From NCBI GenBank assembly GCA_003669575.1, contig QWOR01000283.1, positions 1 through 13,615 of the forward strand: a stretch of DNA of 13,615 nt. The letters run 5' to 3'. The first letter of the stretch is position 1, and the number at the start of each line of letters is the position of its first letter. Positions 1-7,166 of this stretch are shown here, piece by piece. The DNA comes from Planctomycetota bacterium. GTDB lineage: Bacteria > Planctomycetota > Planctomycetia > Planctomycetales > Planctomycetaceae. The notes under the pieces were generated by a model. It saw nothing but the letters and a program-made list of their open reading frames with translations. It made no database searches and was not told the origin of the DNA. The position numbers and the translations under genes were made by a program.

Positions 1-1
1 G

Positions 2-1621
2 ATCGATGCGGGCATCCGCTGGATGAACAACAACATCCGTATTCATACCAACCCCGGTGCAGAGAACTCGCCCTACCTGCTGTACTATCTCTATGGGCTT
101 GAGCGGGCCGGAAAGTTCACCGGACAACGCTTCTTTGGGTTAACCGACTGGTATCGCGAAGGAGCCCGATTTCTCACCGAAGGACAATCTAACATCGACG
201 GCTCGTGGCCCGGGGATAACGGGCGTGAGATCAGCACCGCTTACTGCCTGTTGTTTCTCTCGAAAGGCCTCAGCCCGGTTCTGATCAATAAGCTGCAGTA
301 CGGCCCCCGTGACCCTCAGTCAAATCGAATCTCCCGGCCCGACTGGAACCGTCATCGCCATGACGTTTCCAACCTGGTTGACGCCATCTCCATTCGCAAG
401 GACTGGCCGCATTACCTCAGCTGGCAGACACTCGATCTGCAGGTCGCGACGAAGGGCGAAGGCGTCATGGCCCTGCAGCAGGCTCCCATCGCCTACCTCT
501 CCGGCGATCAGGATCTCGATTCGATCACCGAAGAGGAGGTGACTCTCTTGCGGGACTACATCCAGCAGGGTGGATTCCTGTTCGGAGTTCAAAACTGTGA
601 GAGCACCGCCTTCGATCAGGGATTCCGGCATCTCATCATTCGGATGTTCCCCAGTGGGGACTACCAGCTGCGAAAGCTCGAAAAGACTCACGATGTCTAC
701 CGGGCTGAGACAGTGTTTCTGGCAGATCCCCCGGAACTGTGGGGCGTCGATTTCGGCTGTCGTACTGCAATCATGTATGCGCCGTACGACCACGCCTGCC
801 GCTGGGATAAGTGGATGCGGAATGACAGCGCCCGAGCGAACAATGAAATTCGCGCACAGATTGGCAAGTCGATACAGCTGGGGGTGAACGTCGTGGCATA
901 CGCCACGGGCCGCGAGTTGCGAGACAAGCTGCAGCGACCGAACTCACAGATTGCCTTGAGCGATTCGGAAACTCGCGGTCAACTGCGAATCGGACGACTC
1001 AAACACTCCGGAGGCTGGGATACGGCGGCGAGTGCGGTCAGCAATCTGGGACGGGCTCTTCAGGAGAAGGCTCGCGTTGCGACAACACCCGATTCCCCTG
1101 TGTTCTCGGCCAATGACCCGGCGTTGTTCGCCTGTCCCATCCTCTACATGCATGGACGCAAGAACTTCTCGTTCACACAGGAAGAGGCGACCCAGCTGAA
1201 GGCCTATTTCGACAATGGTGGGTTCCTGATGGCGGATGCGTGCTGTGGAGCCCGGCAGTTCGATGAGAGCTTCCGCAAAGCCATTCACCAGATCTTCGGC
1301 CAGGAACTCAAACCGATTCCCGCTGATCACGAGATGTTCCACTCGACGCAAGGCTTTGATGTCCGACAGGTGAAACGCCGCATACCCGCCGCCGGGCAGA
1401 ACACTTCGATCAATGCGGAGGTCACCGCTGGAGAACCGCTGTTTGAGGGGATTGAGATCAAAGGAGCCAACGGTGCTCCCGACCGATACGTGGTCGTGTA
1501 CAGCAAGTACGACATCAGCTGCGCGCTGGAACGTCAGCAGACACTCTCCTGCGCGGGCTACCTGGATGACGATGCCGTGAAGCTGGCGGTCAATATCGTA
1601 CTCTATGCGTTGTATCAATAA
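2..1621 (+). CDS. DUF4159 domain protein with toroid-type repeat, 5' partial
   Basis: The reading frame is open back to the left edge, so the ATG at 23 is internal and the true start lies upstream; 539 residues are visible. Residues about 1-90 resemble the prenyltransferase/squalene-cyclase alpha/alpha-toroid repeat (DGSWPGDNGREISTAYCLLF). Two copies of a DUF4159-like module follow, at about 130-300 and 330-539. Each has a hydrophobic strand before an acidic patch and a 'GGF' turn (APIAYLSGDQDL...IQQGGFLFG and CPILYMHGRKNF...FDNGGFLMAD). DUF4159 has a glutamine-amidotransferase-like fold, but no reaction is known. Planctomycete proteins of this kind often sit near MoxR/DUF58/vWA genes; that context is outside this window. 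The stop is TAA and no convincing terminator follows. The family call is good; the function is unknown. Confidence 0.85.
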   Translation: MDAGIRWMNNNIRIHTNPGAENSPYLLYYLYGLERAGKFTGQRFFGLTDWYREGARFLTEGQSNIDGSWPGDNGREISTAYCLLFLSKGLSPVLINKLQYGPRDPQSNRISRPDWNRHRHDVSNLVDAISIRKDWPHYLSWQTLDLQVATKGEGVMALQQAPIAYLSGDQDLDSITEEEVTLLRDYIQQGGFLFGVQNCESTAFDQGFRHLIIRMFPSGDYQLRKLEKTHDVYRAETVFLADPPELWGVDFGCRTAIMYAPYDHACRWDKWMRNDSARANNEIRAQIGKSIQLGVNVVAYATGRELRDKLQRPNSQIALSDSETRGQLRIGRLKHSGGWDTAASAVSNLGRALQEKARVATTPDSPVFSANDPALFACPILYMHGRKNFSFTQEEATQLKAYFDNGGFLMADACCGARQFDESFRKAIHQIFGQELKPIPADHEMFHSTQGFDVRQVKRRIPAAGQNTSINAEVTAGEPLFEGIEIKGANGAPDRYVVVYSKYDISCALERQQTLSCAGYLDDDAVKLAVNIVLYALYQ

Positions 1622-2236
1622 GCGATCGCAGGTTCCCCGTCCGGTGGTGGCCGCTCCGCTGGCTGTTGAGAAGTTCATGGAGAAGAGGGGACATTGCCCA
1701 CCCAGGGTCTGGCAACCTGCCGGGCGAAAGAACGTCGCAATCCGCTAACATTGCCGAGGTGTCACGATGAGAATGCCAGCTGTGAGTTTGAGCGAGGTGT
1801 GCCGGGGGATTCCCATGCATTGCGTGAAACTTCACTGCCTCCTCCCAAATTCCTCTACACCGAGTCGTCAGCTGGATTCGATATTTCCCTGATGGCATAG
1901 CCCCGAGGACAATCGCTCCTTTGGAAACCCTTGGGAATGGGTACTCCACTCACCCTCACAACCCACAGAAACCCACCATCAAAAACAGGCGGAGTTTTCC
2001 GACTTCGGGCCGTTCACTGTTGGCAATAGTTTCGATTCCGCGCATACTGCCAGTTCACAAACTCTTGTCAGTCTGGGCCTTTCGGTCGCGGTGTCGCCTG
2101 AATGTTTTCTCAGCATCCGCTTGAGGAAGCGCAGTGCGAATTGCTTTCGACCACACCATCCATACCCGTTTCCATCGCCCGCGCGGTTTCCCCCGCTCAG
2201 CGACGATGAAAATGGATCTGTGATTGGAGTCCACTC
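1622..2236. other. Intergenic region, no convincing gene
   Basis: This 615-bp gap holds only short open frames of 60-120 codons on both strands. None has a good ribosome site or a recognisable domain. It begins with the palindrome GCGATCGC (1622-1629) just after the upstream stop. A short inverted repeat GTGAA-AC-TTCAC lies near 1824-1835, with too small a loop to be a terminator. I see no tRNA or clear riboswitch. It probably carries the leader and promoter of the receiver-ATPase gene, and possibly decayed sequence. Confidence 0.5.
2020..2048 (+). promoter_or_regulatory. Possible sigma-70-type promoter
   Basis: TTGGCA (2020-2025) and CATACT (2043-2048) are separated by 17 bp. They match the -35 and -10 consensus at 5/6 and 4/6 positions. 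The leader to the receiver-ATPase start would be nearly 190 nt, which is long. A match of this quality is expected by chance now and then. Confidence 0.2.
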
Positions 2237-3178
2237 ATGCCAGTCATCCTGCATGTCGATCCATCGACTGCTGATCGCGATTCCATTCGCCAGGCCTTGG
2301 CGTCTCAAGAGACATGGTCTATTGAAGGTGCCGAGAGCTACGACGAAGCCCGCTCTCGCCTGGATCAGGGACCGGTCGATCTGATTCTGTGCGAGGCTGA
2401 ACTCGGCGACGGTGAGTGGCGTGATCTTGTGAGCGCGGTCAGCAGTCGCCAGATGACAACTCCGGTCATTATCGTCAGTTCCCAGATGACGGTGGAGTCC
2501 GCTGCACAGGCTGTCCGCGAAGGAGCGGAAGGAGTCCTGGTCAAGGGTGGTGATGCGAGCGAATGGCTCTTTCCGCTCGAATGTGCCCTCGATCGGGCGA
2601 CGAGCCGATCGACGCGACTCGCCGCCGAGAACTCTCTCACTCAGCTCACGCAAAAGTTCGTTTTAAACAACGAGAAGGGACACATCCCCTCCCTGGTAAA
2701 TCTGCTTGTTGAGAACTGCAATCGATTTGGTCTGCTGGACGACCGCGATCGCATGCGGATCCAGGTGGCACTCGAAGAGGCGCTCCTCAATTCGGTCGTC
2801 CACGGAAATCTGGAAGTCAGCTCGCGGCTGAGGGAGTTGGAGGGCGACCTGTTTGAACAGGCGATCGCAGAACGCAAGGTAATCGAACCCTATCGCAGCC
2901 GTCGCGTCACTCTGATTGCCAACTACACGTACGATGAAGCCCGCTTTACGATTCGCGACGAAGGTCCTGGCTTTGATGTCACCAAGGTCCGAAATCCGAC
3001 AGAGGACGATGCGATTGCGCTCGCCAGTGGCCGAGGCATCCTGCTGATGCGGTCATTCATGGATGAAGTGGAATACAGCAACAAGGGGAACGAAGTCTCG
3101 ATGGTGAAGCGACGCAGCGCCACCCAGTCCCCTCTGGCGGAGATCACCGAGGCCCGCTGTGGTGCAGCCGCACCGTAG
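2237..3178 (+). CDS. Receiver-like domain fused to RsbW-type HATPase (anti-sigma kinase-like)
   Basis: A cytoplasmic 313-residue signalling protein. Residues 1-120 form a receiver-like domain: beta1 ends in HVDPS (Asp8), Ser81 sits in the usual Thr/Ser position (IIVSS), and Lys103 is the conserved lysine (VLVKGG). The phospho-acceptor position is Glu53 (DLILCE) instead of Asp, and the second pocket acid is Pro9, so ordinary phosphorylation is unlikely. Residues about 140-295 form a GHKL ATPase of the anti-sigma (RsbW/SpoIIAB) type: N-box EEALLNSVVHGN with Asn185, G1 box DEGPGF (241-246) and G2 box SGRGILLM (264-271). There is no HisKA domain. Such ATPases usually phosphorylate a STAS protein or hold a sigma factor; no partner is visible here. 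GGAG lies 7 nt before the ATG and a hairpin terminator follows. The domain call is firm; the target is unknown. Confidence 0.9.
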   Translation: MPVILHVDPSTADRDSIRQALASQETWSIEGAESYDEARSRLDQGPVDLILCEAELGDGEWRDLVSAVSSRQMTTPVIIVSSQMTVESAAQAVREGAEGVLVKGGDASEWLFPLECALDRATSRSTRLAAENSLTQLTQKFVLNNEKGHIPSLVNLLVENCNRFGLLDDRDRMRIQVALEEALLNSVVHGNLEVSSRLRELEGDLFEQAIAERKVIEPYRSRRVTLIANYTYDEARFTIRDEGPGFDVTKVRNPTEDDAIALASGRGILLMRSFMDEVEYSNKGNEVSMVKRRSATQSPLAEITEARCGAAAP

Positions 3179-3234
3179 TCATCCTGAGGTGGTCCAGGCT
3201 GTATTGACAGCTCAGACAATTCCGACCACGCTGA

Positions 3235-3267
3235 CACCCACTTGAGATCGAGTGGGTGATTTCATTT
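3235..3267 (+). terminator. Rho-independent terminator-like hairpin
   Basis: CACCCACT (3235-3242) pairs perfectly with AGTGGGTG (3251-3258). A further G-C and G-U pair can close the loop to AGAT. The T-rich run ATTTCATTT follows. It lies 56 bp past the receiver-ATPase stop. It also covers the GTG at 3252, an alternative start for the next gene, which argues against that start. Confidence 0.6.
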
Positions 3268-3291
3268 CCACTCGGTTTCGATCGCCCGCAT

Positions 3292-3298
3292 GGGAGAG
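3292..3298 (+). promoter_or_regulatory. Shine-Dalgarno site that decides the GH18 start
   Basis: GGGAGAG ends 4 nt before the GTG at 3303; its GGGAG core is 6 nt away. The more upstream in-frame GTG (3252) lies inside the terminator hairpin, and the downstream ATG (3327) has no comparable site. Confidence 0.55.
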
Positions 3299-3302
3299 AG
3301 AA

Positions 3303-4289
3303 GTGCCACCGAGTCGACTGCGCTGGATGATCTGCTGGGCTATGCTCTGGTATAGCCAATGGATGACCGCGCTCGTGGCCGCTGATACAGCGTTTCGAGT
3401 CTGTGCCTATCTCCCGGAATACCGAGTGGGTGCTGTCCCCGCTCCATCGGTTCCGGGACTGACTGACCTGATCCTCTTCTCGATTGAGGTGAACAGCGAT
3501 GGCAGTCTCGACGAACGACGCTGGAACTCCAAACACTGGGAATCCATTCGGACAATTCGATCGCAGCCGGGACTCCGCACTCATATGAGCGTAGGAGGTT
3601 GGGACCGCTCGGGCGGATTCGCCGAAGTCTGCTCACAACCCGAAACCCGGCGACGGCTGGGAAGTGAACTCGTCGCGTTCTGCCGACTGCATAAGCTGCA
3701 GGGTGTCGACCTCGACTGGGAGCATCCCTCATCCAAGATCGAACAGCACAACTTCGCCGTCCTGCTGAGCGAACTGCATCCGCTCTTGCATGCCGAGGGA
3801 CTGGAACTGTCCATCGCGGTGGCACCGTCTCAGAAGCTCCCCGCAGATGCATGGTCAGCAGTCGACCACATCATGCTGATGTCGTACGAAGACGCGGGTC
3901 GCCACAGCACTTTTGAATCGATGCAGCGACATGTGGCCATGCTGCTCGACCAGGGTGCCCCCGCTTCCAAAATCCTGCTCGGGCTGCCTCTCTTTGGCCG
4001 CAAAATAGAAACCCGCGAGGCGTTCTCTTACTCTGATATCATTGAGAAATTTGCCCCCCGGCCGGATCAGGATGAGGTCGAGGGCATCTACTTCAATGGT
4101 CCCGGACTGATCGCCGCAAAAACGGCCTGGGCTCAAACGGTCGGACTCGGGGGAGTCGCAGCCTGGGAACTGGGCCAGGATGCGGCGGGCGAGGCCTCTC
4201 TCATTCAACTGATCCAGCGTCACGCTCGGACAGATGAATCGCCCCCTCCCGTTGGAACAGTGCCACTCCAGGTGAATCCGTCCCCCTGA
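3303..4289 (+). CDS. Secreted GH18 family glycoside hydrolase (chitinase-like)
   Basis: From the GTG at 3303 the protein has 328 residues. It starts with a signal peptide: basic PPSRLRW, then hydrophobic MICWAMLWYSQWMTALVA, with likely cleavage near ALVA-ADT. The rest is one GH18 TIM barrel: SVGG (96-99, beta3), then LQGVDLDWE with Asp136, Asp138 and the proton donor Glu140. MSYE (193-196) and the terminal Trp288 (GGVAAWELGQD) follow. GH18 enzymes cleave beta-1,4-GlcNAc links by substrate-assisted catalysis, so chitin or peptidoglycan-like sugars are likely substrates. The first Asp of the usual DxxDxDxE motif is Gln133, and the Asp of the usual MxYD is Glu196. No carbohydrate-binding module is present, and the length is that of a minimal catalytic domain. 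An in-frame GTG at 3252 would add 17 residues but overlaps the terminator. The family call is strong; the exact substrate is uncertain. Confidence 0.9.
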   Translation: MPPSRLRWMICWAMLWYSQWMTALVAADTAFRVCAYLPEYRVGAVPAPSVPGLTDLILFSIEVNSDGSLDERRWNSKHWESIRTIRSQPGLRTHMSVGGWDRSGGFAEVCSQPETRRRLGSELVAFCRLHKLQGVDLDWEHPSSKIEQHNFAVLLSELHPLLHAEGLELSIAVAPSQKLPADAWSAVDHIMLMSYEDAGRHSTFESMQRHVAMLLDQGAPASKILLGLPLFGRKIETREAFSYSDIIEKFAPRPDQDEVEGIYFNGPGLIAAKTAWAQTVGLGGVAAWELGQDAAGEASLIQLIQRHARTDESPPPVGTVPLQVNPSP

Positions 4290-4332
4290 AAGTGTTGACT
4301 CACTTTTCCCGCCAGGTACTCATGGACCTGGC
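4288..4332. terminator. Paired hairpins between convergent genes
   Basis: Two stem-loops lie between the convergent stops. AAAGTG (4289-4294) pairs with CACTTT (4301-4306), followed by one more T. GCCAGGT (4311-4317) pairs perfectly with ACCTGGC (4326-4332) and is followed by TATTT on the + strand. The second stem ends at the stop codon of the minus-strand gene. It could stop transcription from the GH18 side; for the minus strand the T-run is missing. Confidence 0.5.
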
Positions 4333-4886
4333 TATTTGGCCACCCTATCGGATGGACTGGATGTCAGCATCACCCGACGCAGGAGATGCAGATCGCGATG
4401 ACACAGGAACCCTGCCGGGATGATGTGTGAATGATTTACCGACTTGGACCAGACTCGGACGCAATGTGACGCGATGGTTCCATTGCAGTCACGGACCTCC
4501 CACTTCTCGATCTCTTCCCAGGGTGTTGAGAAGCCCACAATCGTCGGTTCCATGTGGATGCCGGTTTGATCCACTCGAATGGCACCGAAGAAGTCGACGA
4601 TGATCTTCGGGACCATCCACAGTCCACCGGCAATCAGGATCACACTCAGTATCGCCATTTGAATTTTCAGACCTGGCGTCGCCGGGATTTCTGAAAGCAG
4701 GAATCCCCCAGCCCCGAACATGGCTGCAGCCTGCAGCGACAGCAGAATGCCATTCTGCCAGCGTTGACGAGCAAACCCAAAGCTCAGCTGAGTCATTTGG
4801 CTCGGGGAATTGGGTTCGACCAGCGAATCACCGACAATTGACGAAAGAGAAGGAGCAAAACTCGGGTTATTGCTGAAATCCGCCAT
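4332..4886 (-). CDS. Small membrane protein with two TM helices and a PH-like C-terminal domain
   Basis: A 184-residue protein of unknown function. The chosen ATG (complement of 4884-4886) has AGGAAA 7 nt upstream; a longer in-frame version to 4964 adds 26 residues without a better site. Residues 1-40 are polar and Ser/Asn-rich. Two adjacent hydrophobic helices follow at about 46-66 and 75-95, with only a short turn between them. The soluble tail (about 103-175) has IRVDQTGI followed by STPWEEIEKWEV, a pattern typical of bacterial PH-like domains in small membrane proteins. It lies 90 bp downstream of SulP on the same strand and could be co-transcribed with it. No catalytic motif is visible. 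The domain suggestion is moderate; no function is claimed. Confidence 0.75.
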   Translation of the reverse strand: MADFSNNPSFAPSLSSIVGDSLVEPNSPSQMTQLSFGFARQRWQNGILLSLQAAAMFGAGGFLLSEIPATPGLKIQMAILSVILIAGGLWMVPKIIVDFFGAIRVDQTGIHMEPTIVGFSTPWEEIEKWEVRDCNGTIASHCVRVWSKSVNHSHIIPAGFLCHRDLHLLRRVMLTSSPSDRVAK

Positions 4887-4976
4887 GGGATGTTTCCTGA
4901 GTAAAGTTCGAACTGATCGGCACGCGAGCCGTGTGCTGATCACGAGGAAGAAATCCGGGGTCACTAGTGGGTTGGA

Positions 4977-6698
4977 CTAAATCGCCGGAACCAGATTCTC
5001 CGCAGCGCGTGCCACGCGAACACTGGCGTGGTAATCCGACATCGGATGCAGGGCATCCAGCCCATCGACTCGTGCCGGGAATCCATTCCTCGCAAACTCT
5101 TCCACTGTGGCCAGCAGGTGTTCACACGAGGTGTGGTCGATCAGAGCCACATTCTCATCCAGATGAATCGTGACTGCCTCGGCCTCTTTCGGGACATGAT
5201 CGAACTCTTCGCAAACATGCATCGAGTTAAAGCTCACGAGTGGCTTGTTGAAGTACATGTGATAGTTCCCGTTGACCATCTCACGTCGCCAAACAGGATT
5301 GGCAAAAAAGTCGTAGATCCCCTGATAAACAGTGGGACGTTTGTTATCGGGAATGTCAGAAACCTGGATCGCCTTGCGGAAGAAATACGTATTCAGCACG
5401 AACTTGGCGACCGTGCCCGCAATGATTCCCCACAACAGGTCCGTAGCCAGCGTGGCGACGATGGTAAACGCAAAGATCCACAGCTGTTCTTTGCCAATGT
5501 GAGCAATGTGATTCCAGACGAGCGGCTCACACATTTTCCAGCCGGTGTAGATCAGAACCGAAGCGAGTACCCCCTTGGGAATCATGTTGATCAAATCACG
5601 GGCAAACACCATGTAAATGATGAGGCAGATCGCGTTCGTGAAGTTGGCCCACAGAGTCCGACCGCCCGAGGCAATATTCGCTTTGCTTTTCACTCCGCCG
5701 GGGATGATGGTCAGGCCGCCAATCAGGCTGGAAGCGATGTTGCACACCCCCATAGCGAACAGCAATCTGTTCGGCTGGGATTTCCGGTGATATGGGTCAA
5801 TACGGTCAATGGCCATCGCAGTAGCCAGTGATTCCACGCCGTCGATCATCGTGAGCGTGATCACAGCCATGATCGCGGCGTACCACAGGTCGCGCCGGGC
5901 AAGCAGCTCTGAGAAGGCGGGAGCATGCACTCCATGGAAAGGATCTTTCGGCAGCGAAATCAGGAAGCCCGGGCCCAGATCCTTCAGGTGAAACACCATG
6001 CCCAGCACCACGCCAACGACGACTGCAATCAACTGCGGTGGAACGATTTTGAGCACTTTGGAGCTCTTCATGCTTCCCAGCCAGAACAACAGTGCCAGTG
6101 TCGCAAACGACACTGCGAACGCAGGATCGGTCATTCCATGAGCGAAGGTCGGAATCTCCAGCAGGTACTGGTGAAACTCGTGGGCGTGAACCTTTCCGGT
6201 ATAACCAAAGAAACTCGGAATCTGTTTGACGATGATCAGCATTCCAATCGACGCCAGCATCCCCTCGACCACGCTCACCGGAATGATGGCGCAGTACCTG
6301 GCCAGTTTGAGGAGCGCCATGACAAGTTGGGCAATCCCCACCATAAAAATCACGACGAGGAGGAAGTGATATCCTTCCCCCACATGCTCAGCGTCACCGG
6401 CTCCTCCCATAGTGACCATGATCGCGAGCAACGCGGGGGCCAGCCCAGCTGCTGGTCCCGCAATCGTCATATACGAGCCGCCGATCAGCGGGAAAATCAG
6501 ACCCGCAATGATCGCCGAGATGAGACCGTAGACGGGAGGAACGCCCGAAGCGATGGCGATCCCGGACGACAGCGGCAGGGAGACCAGGGAGACCACGATC
6601 CCCGACAAAATGTCATGTCTCAGGTACTTCAGCCCCGCGATGCCGTTCTCAGGCTTCACGGTCGGCTCTGCAGTGGATTGGACATCGGCTGTATGCAT
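4977..6698 (-). CDS. SulP family inorganic anion transporter with C-terminal STAS domain
   Basis: A 573-residue inner-membrane transporter of full family length. SulP proteins move sulfate, bicarbonate or other anions, usually with sodium or protons. Residues 1-25 are cytosolic. The SulP core spans about 28-440 with roughly a dozen hydrophobic segments, starting with the signature region SGIVVSLVSLPLSSGIAIAS, then GSYMTIAGPAAGLAPAL and a DGVESLATAMAID stretch before a conserved GG...IPGGVKSK loop. Residues about 484-555 form a STAS domain with VALIDHTSCEHL in the usual anti-sigma-antagonist-like loop. The start is well supported: GGAGG lies 7 nt before the ATG. The stop is TAG. It is transcribed away from the histidine kinase across a shared control region. 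The substrate cannot be read from sequence; the bicarbonate (BicA-like) and sulfate options are both open. Confidence 0.93.
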   Translation of the reverse strand: MHTADVQSTAEPTVKPENGIAGLKYLRHDILSGIVVSLVSLPLSSGIAIASGVPPVYGLISAIIAGLIFPLIGGSYMTIAGPAAGLAPALLAIMVTMGGAGDAEHVGEGYHFLLVVIFMVGIAQLVMALLKLARYCAIIPVSVVEGMLASIGMLIIVKQIPSFFGYTGKVHAHEFHQYLLEIPTFAHGMTDPAFAVSFATLALLFWLGSMKSSKVLKIVPPQLIAVVVGVVLGMVFHLKDLGPGFLISLPKDPFHGVHAPAFSELLARRDLWYAAIMAVITLTMIDGVESLATAMAIDRIDPYHRKSQPNRLLFAMGVCNIASSLIGGLTIIPGGVKSKANIASGGRTLWANFTNAICLIIYMVFARDLINMIPKGVLASVLIYTGWKMCEPLVWNHIAHIGKEQLWIFAFTIVATLATDLLWGIIAGTVAKFVLNTYFFRKAIQVSDIPDNKRPTVYQGIYDFFANPVWRREMVNGNYHMYFNKPLVSFNSMHVCEEFDHVPKEAEAVTIHLDENVALIDHTSCEHLLATVEEFARNGFPARVDGLDALHPMSDYHASVRVARAAENLVPAI

Positions 6699-6876
6699 GA
6701 GTTGTCCTCCGGGAGGGTCCTCGTCTCGTTCTGTGCCAGCGGCGCAGCGGACAGGGACGGAACAACCGAAAGCAACCGGTATGCCGAGTCAGACGAGCAA
6801 CTTTTTGCCATTCCCCAGTAAAAATTTAGCCAGCCGGAAATCTGTGAATCGCCAGTGATCGAGTGAGCATTCAGGT

Positions 6877-6914
6877 CCAACTGGTCGTTCAATGACCAAT
6901 CTGGTCGATCAAAG
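6877..6914. promoter_or_regulatory. Phased direct repeats, candidate operator
   Basis: CTGGTCGTTCAA (6881-6892) and CTGGTCGATCAA (6901-6912) match at 11 of 12 positions and start exactly 20 bp apart, two helical turns. Flanking CCAA before and G after are also shared. Between them GACCA (6894-6898) is the inverted half-site, giving TGGTC-GACCA-TGGTC. This arrangement looks like a binding array for a dimeric regulator of SulP, the kinase, or both. The binding protein is unknown. Confidence 0.4.
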
Positions 6915-7043
6915 AATGCCGTCATGCAGGTCGCTGGCTCATTCTTGGCCATTTCGCGACCCGTGCTATTGAACAGTTCCTGGCCAGTCTGCTCAAACAT
7001 CTGACACCCAAAACCGGCTGAATCCCTCAAGTAACTGACATTC

Positions 7044-7049
7044 AAGGAG
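7044..7049 (+). promoter_or_regulatory. Orphan Shine-Dalgarno-like AAGGAG
   Basis: A near-perfect AAGGAG directly abuts a TTG (7050) and lies 6 nt before a CTG (7056). Both are in frame with the histidine kinase and 117 and 111 nt upstream of its ATG at 7167. The TTG spacing is too short and CTG starts are rare, so this may be chance or may mark a longer kinase with an extra hydrophobic N-terminus. Confidence 0.3.
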
Positions 7050-7166
7050 TTGCAACTGGCCCATAGAGCGAGAGTCCGGATAGCAACGATTTTACTTGGA
7101 ACAGTATTCGCAACACTGGGTTACCCGATAGAGGCTCGTCCACAACCTGACCGCAAATTCAACTCC

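Larger units (their letters stand above)
6699..7166. other. Divergent control region between SulP and the histidine kinase
   Basis: This 468-bp region should hold the promoters of both divergent genes. It contains the phased TGGTC repeats at 6877-6914 and an orphan AAGGAG at 7044. I found no promoter pair that stands out on either strand. TTGGCC-16 bp-TATTGA near 6945-6972 is a weak candidate for the kinase. An open frame on the minus strand (6656-7045) runs into the SulP start in another frame, has no recognisable domain, and is not called. Confidence 0.5.

Noticed and set aside
1622..1629. GCGATCGC octamer reminiscent of the cyanobacterial HIP1 repeat
   Set aside because: I noticed only this copy in the window and the gene content is not cyanobacterial; probably chance.
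944..1678. 244-codon open frame on the - strand opposite the DUF4159 gene
   Set aside because: Shadow frame; the + strand protein has clear domain structure across the same bases.
1590..1949. 119-codon open frame on the - strand reaching into the 615-bp gap
   Set aside because: It overlaps the 3' end of the DUF4159 gene, lacks a ribosome site and has no recognisable domain. It could be part of a dispersed repeat but I cannot show it.
3204..3209. Perfect TTGACA as a -35 box for the GH18 gene
   Set aside because: No -10-like hexamer lies 16-18 bp downstream, and the terminator hairpin follows.
5028..5831. 267-codon open frame on the + strand opposite SulP
   Set aside because: Antisense shadow of the STAS and transmembrane coding region; no ribosome site or recognisable motif.
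5925..6821. 298-codon open frame on the + strand opposite SulP
   Set aside because: It is rich in His, Arg, Gln and Asp with no domain. It mirrors the codon pattern of the transporter on the other strand, which is well supported.
6656..7045. 129-codon open frame on the - strand in the divergent region
   Set aside because: It overlaps the SulP start in another frame and would cover the likely promoters. Its composition does not look like a folded protein.
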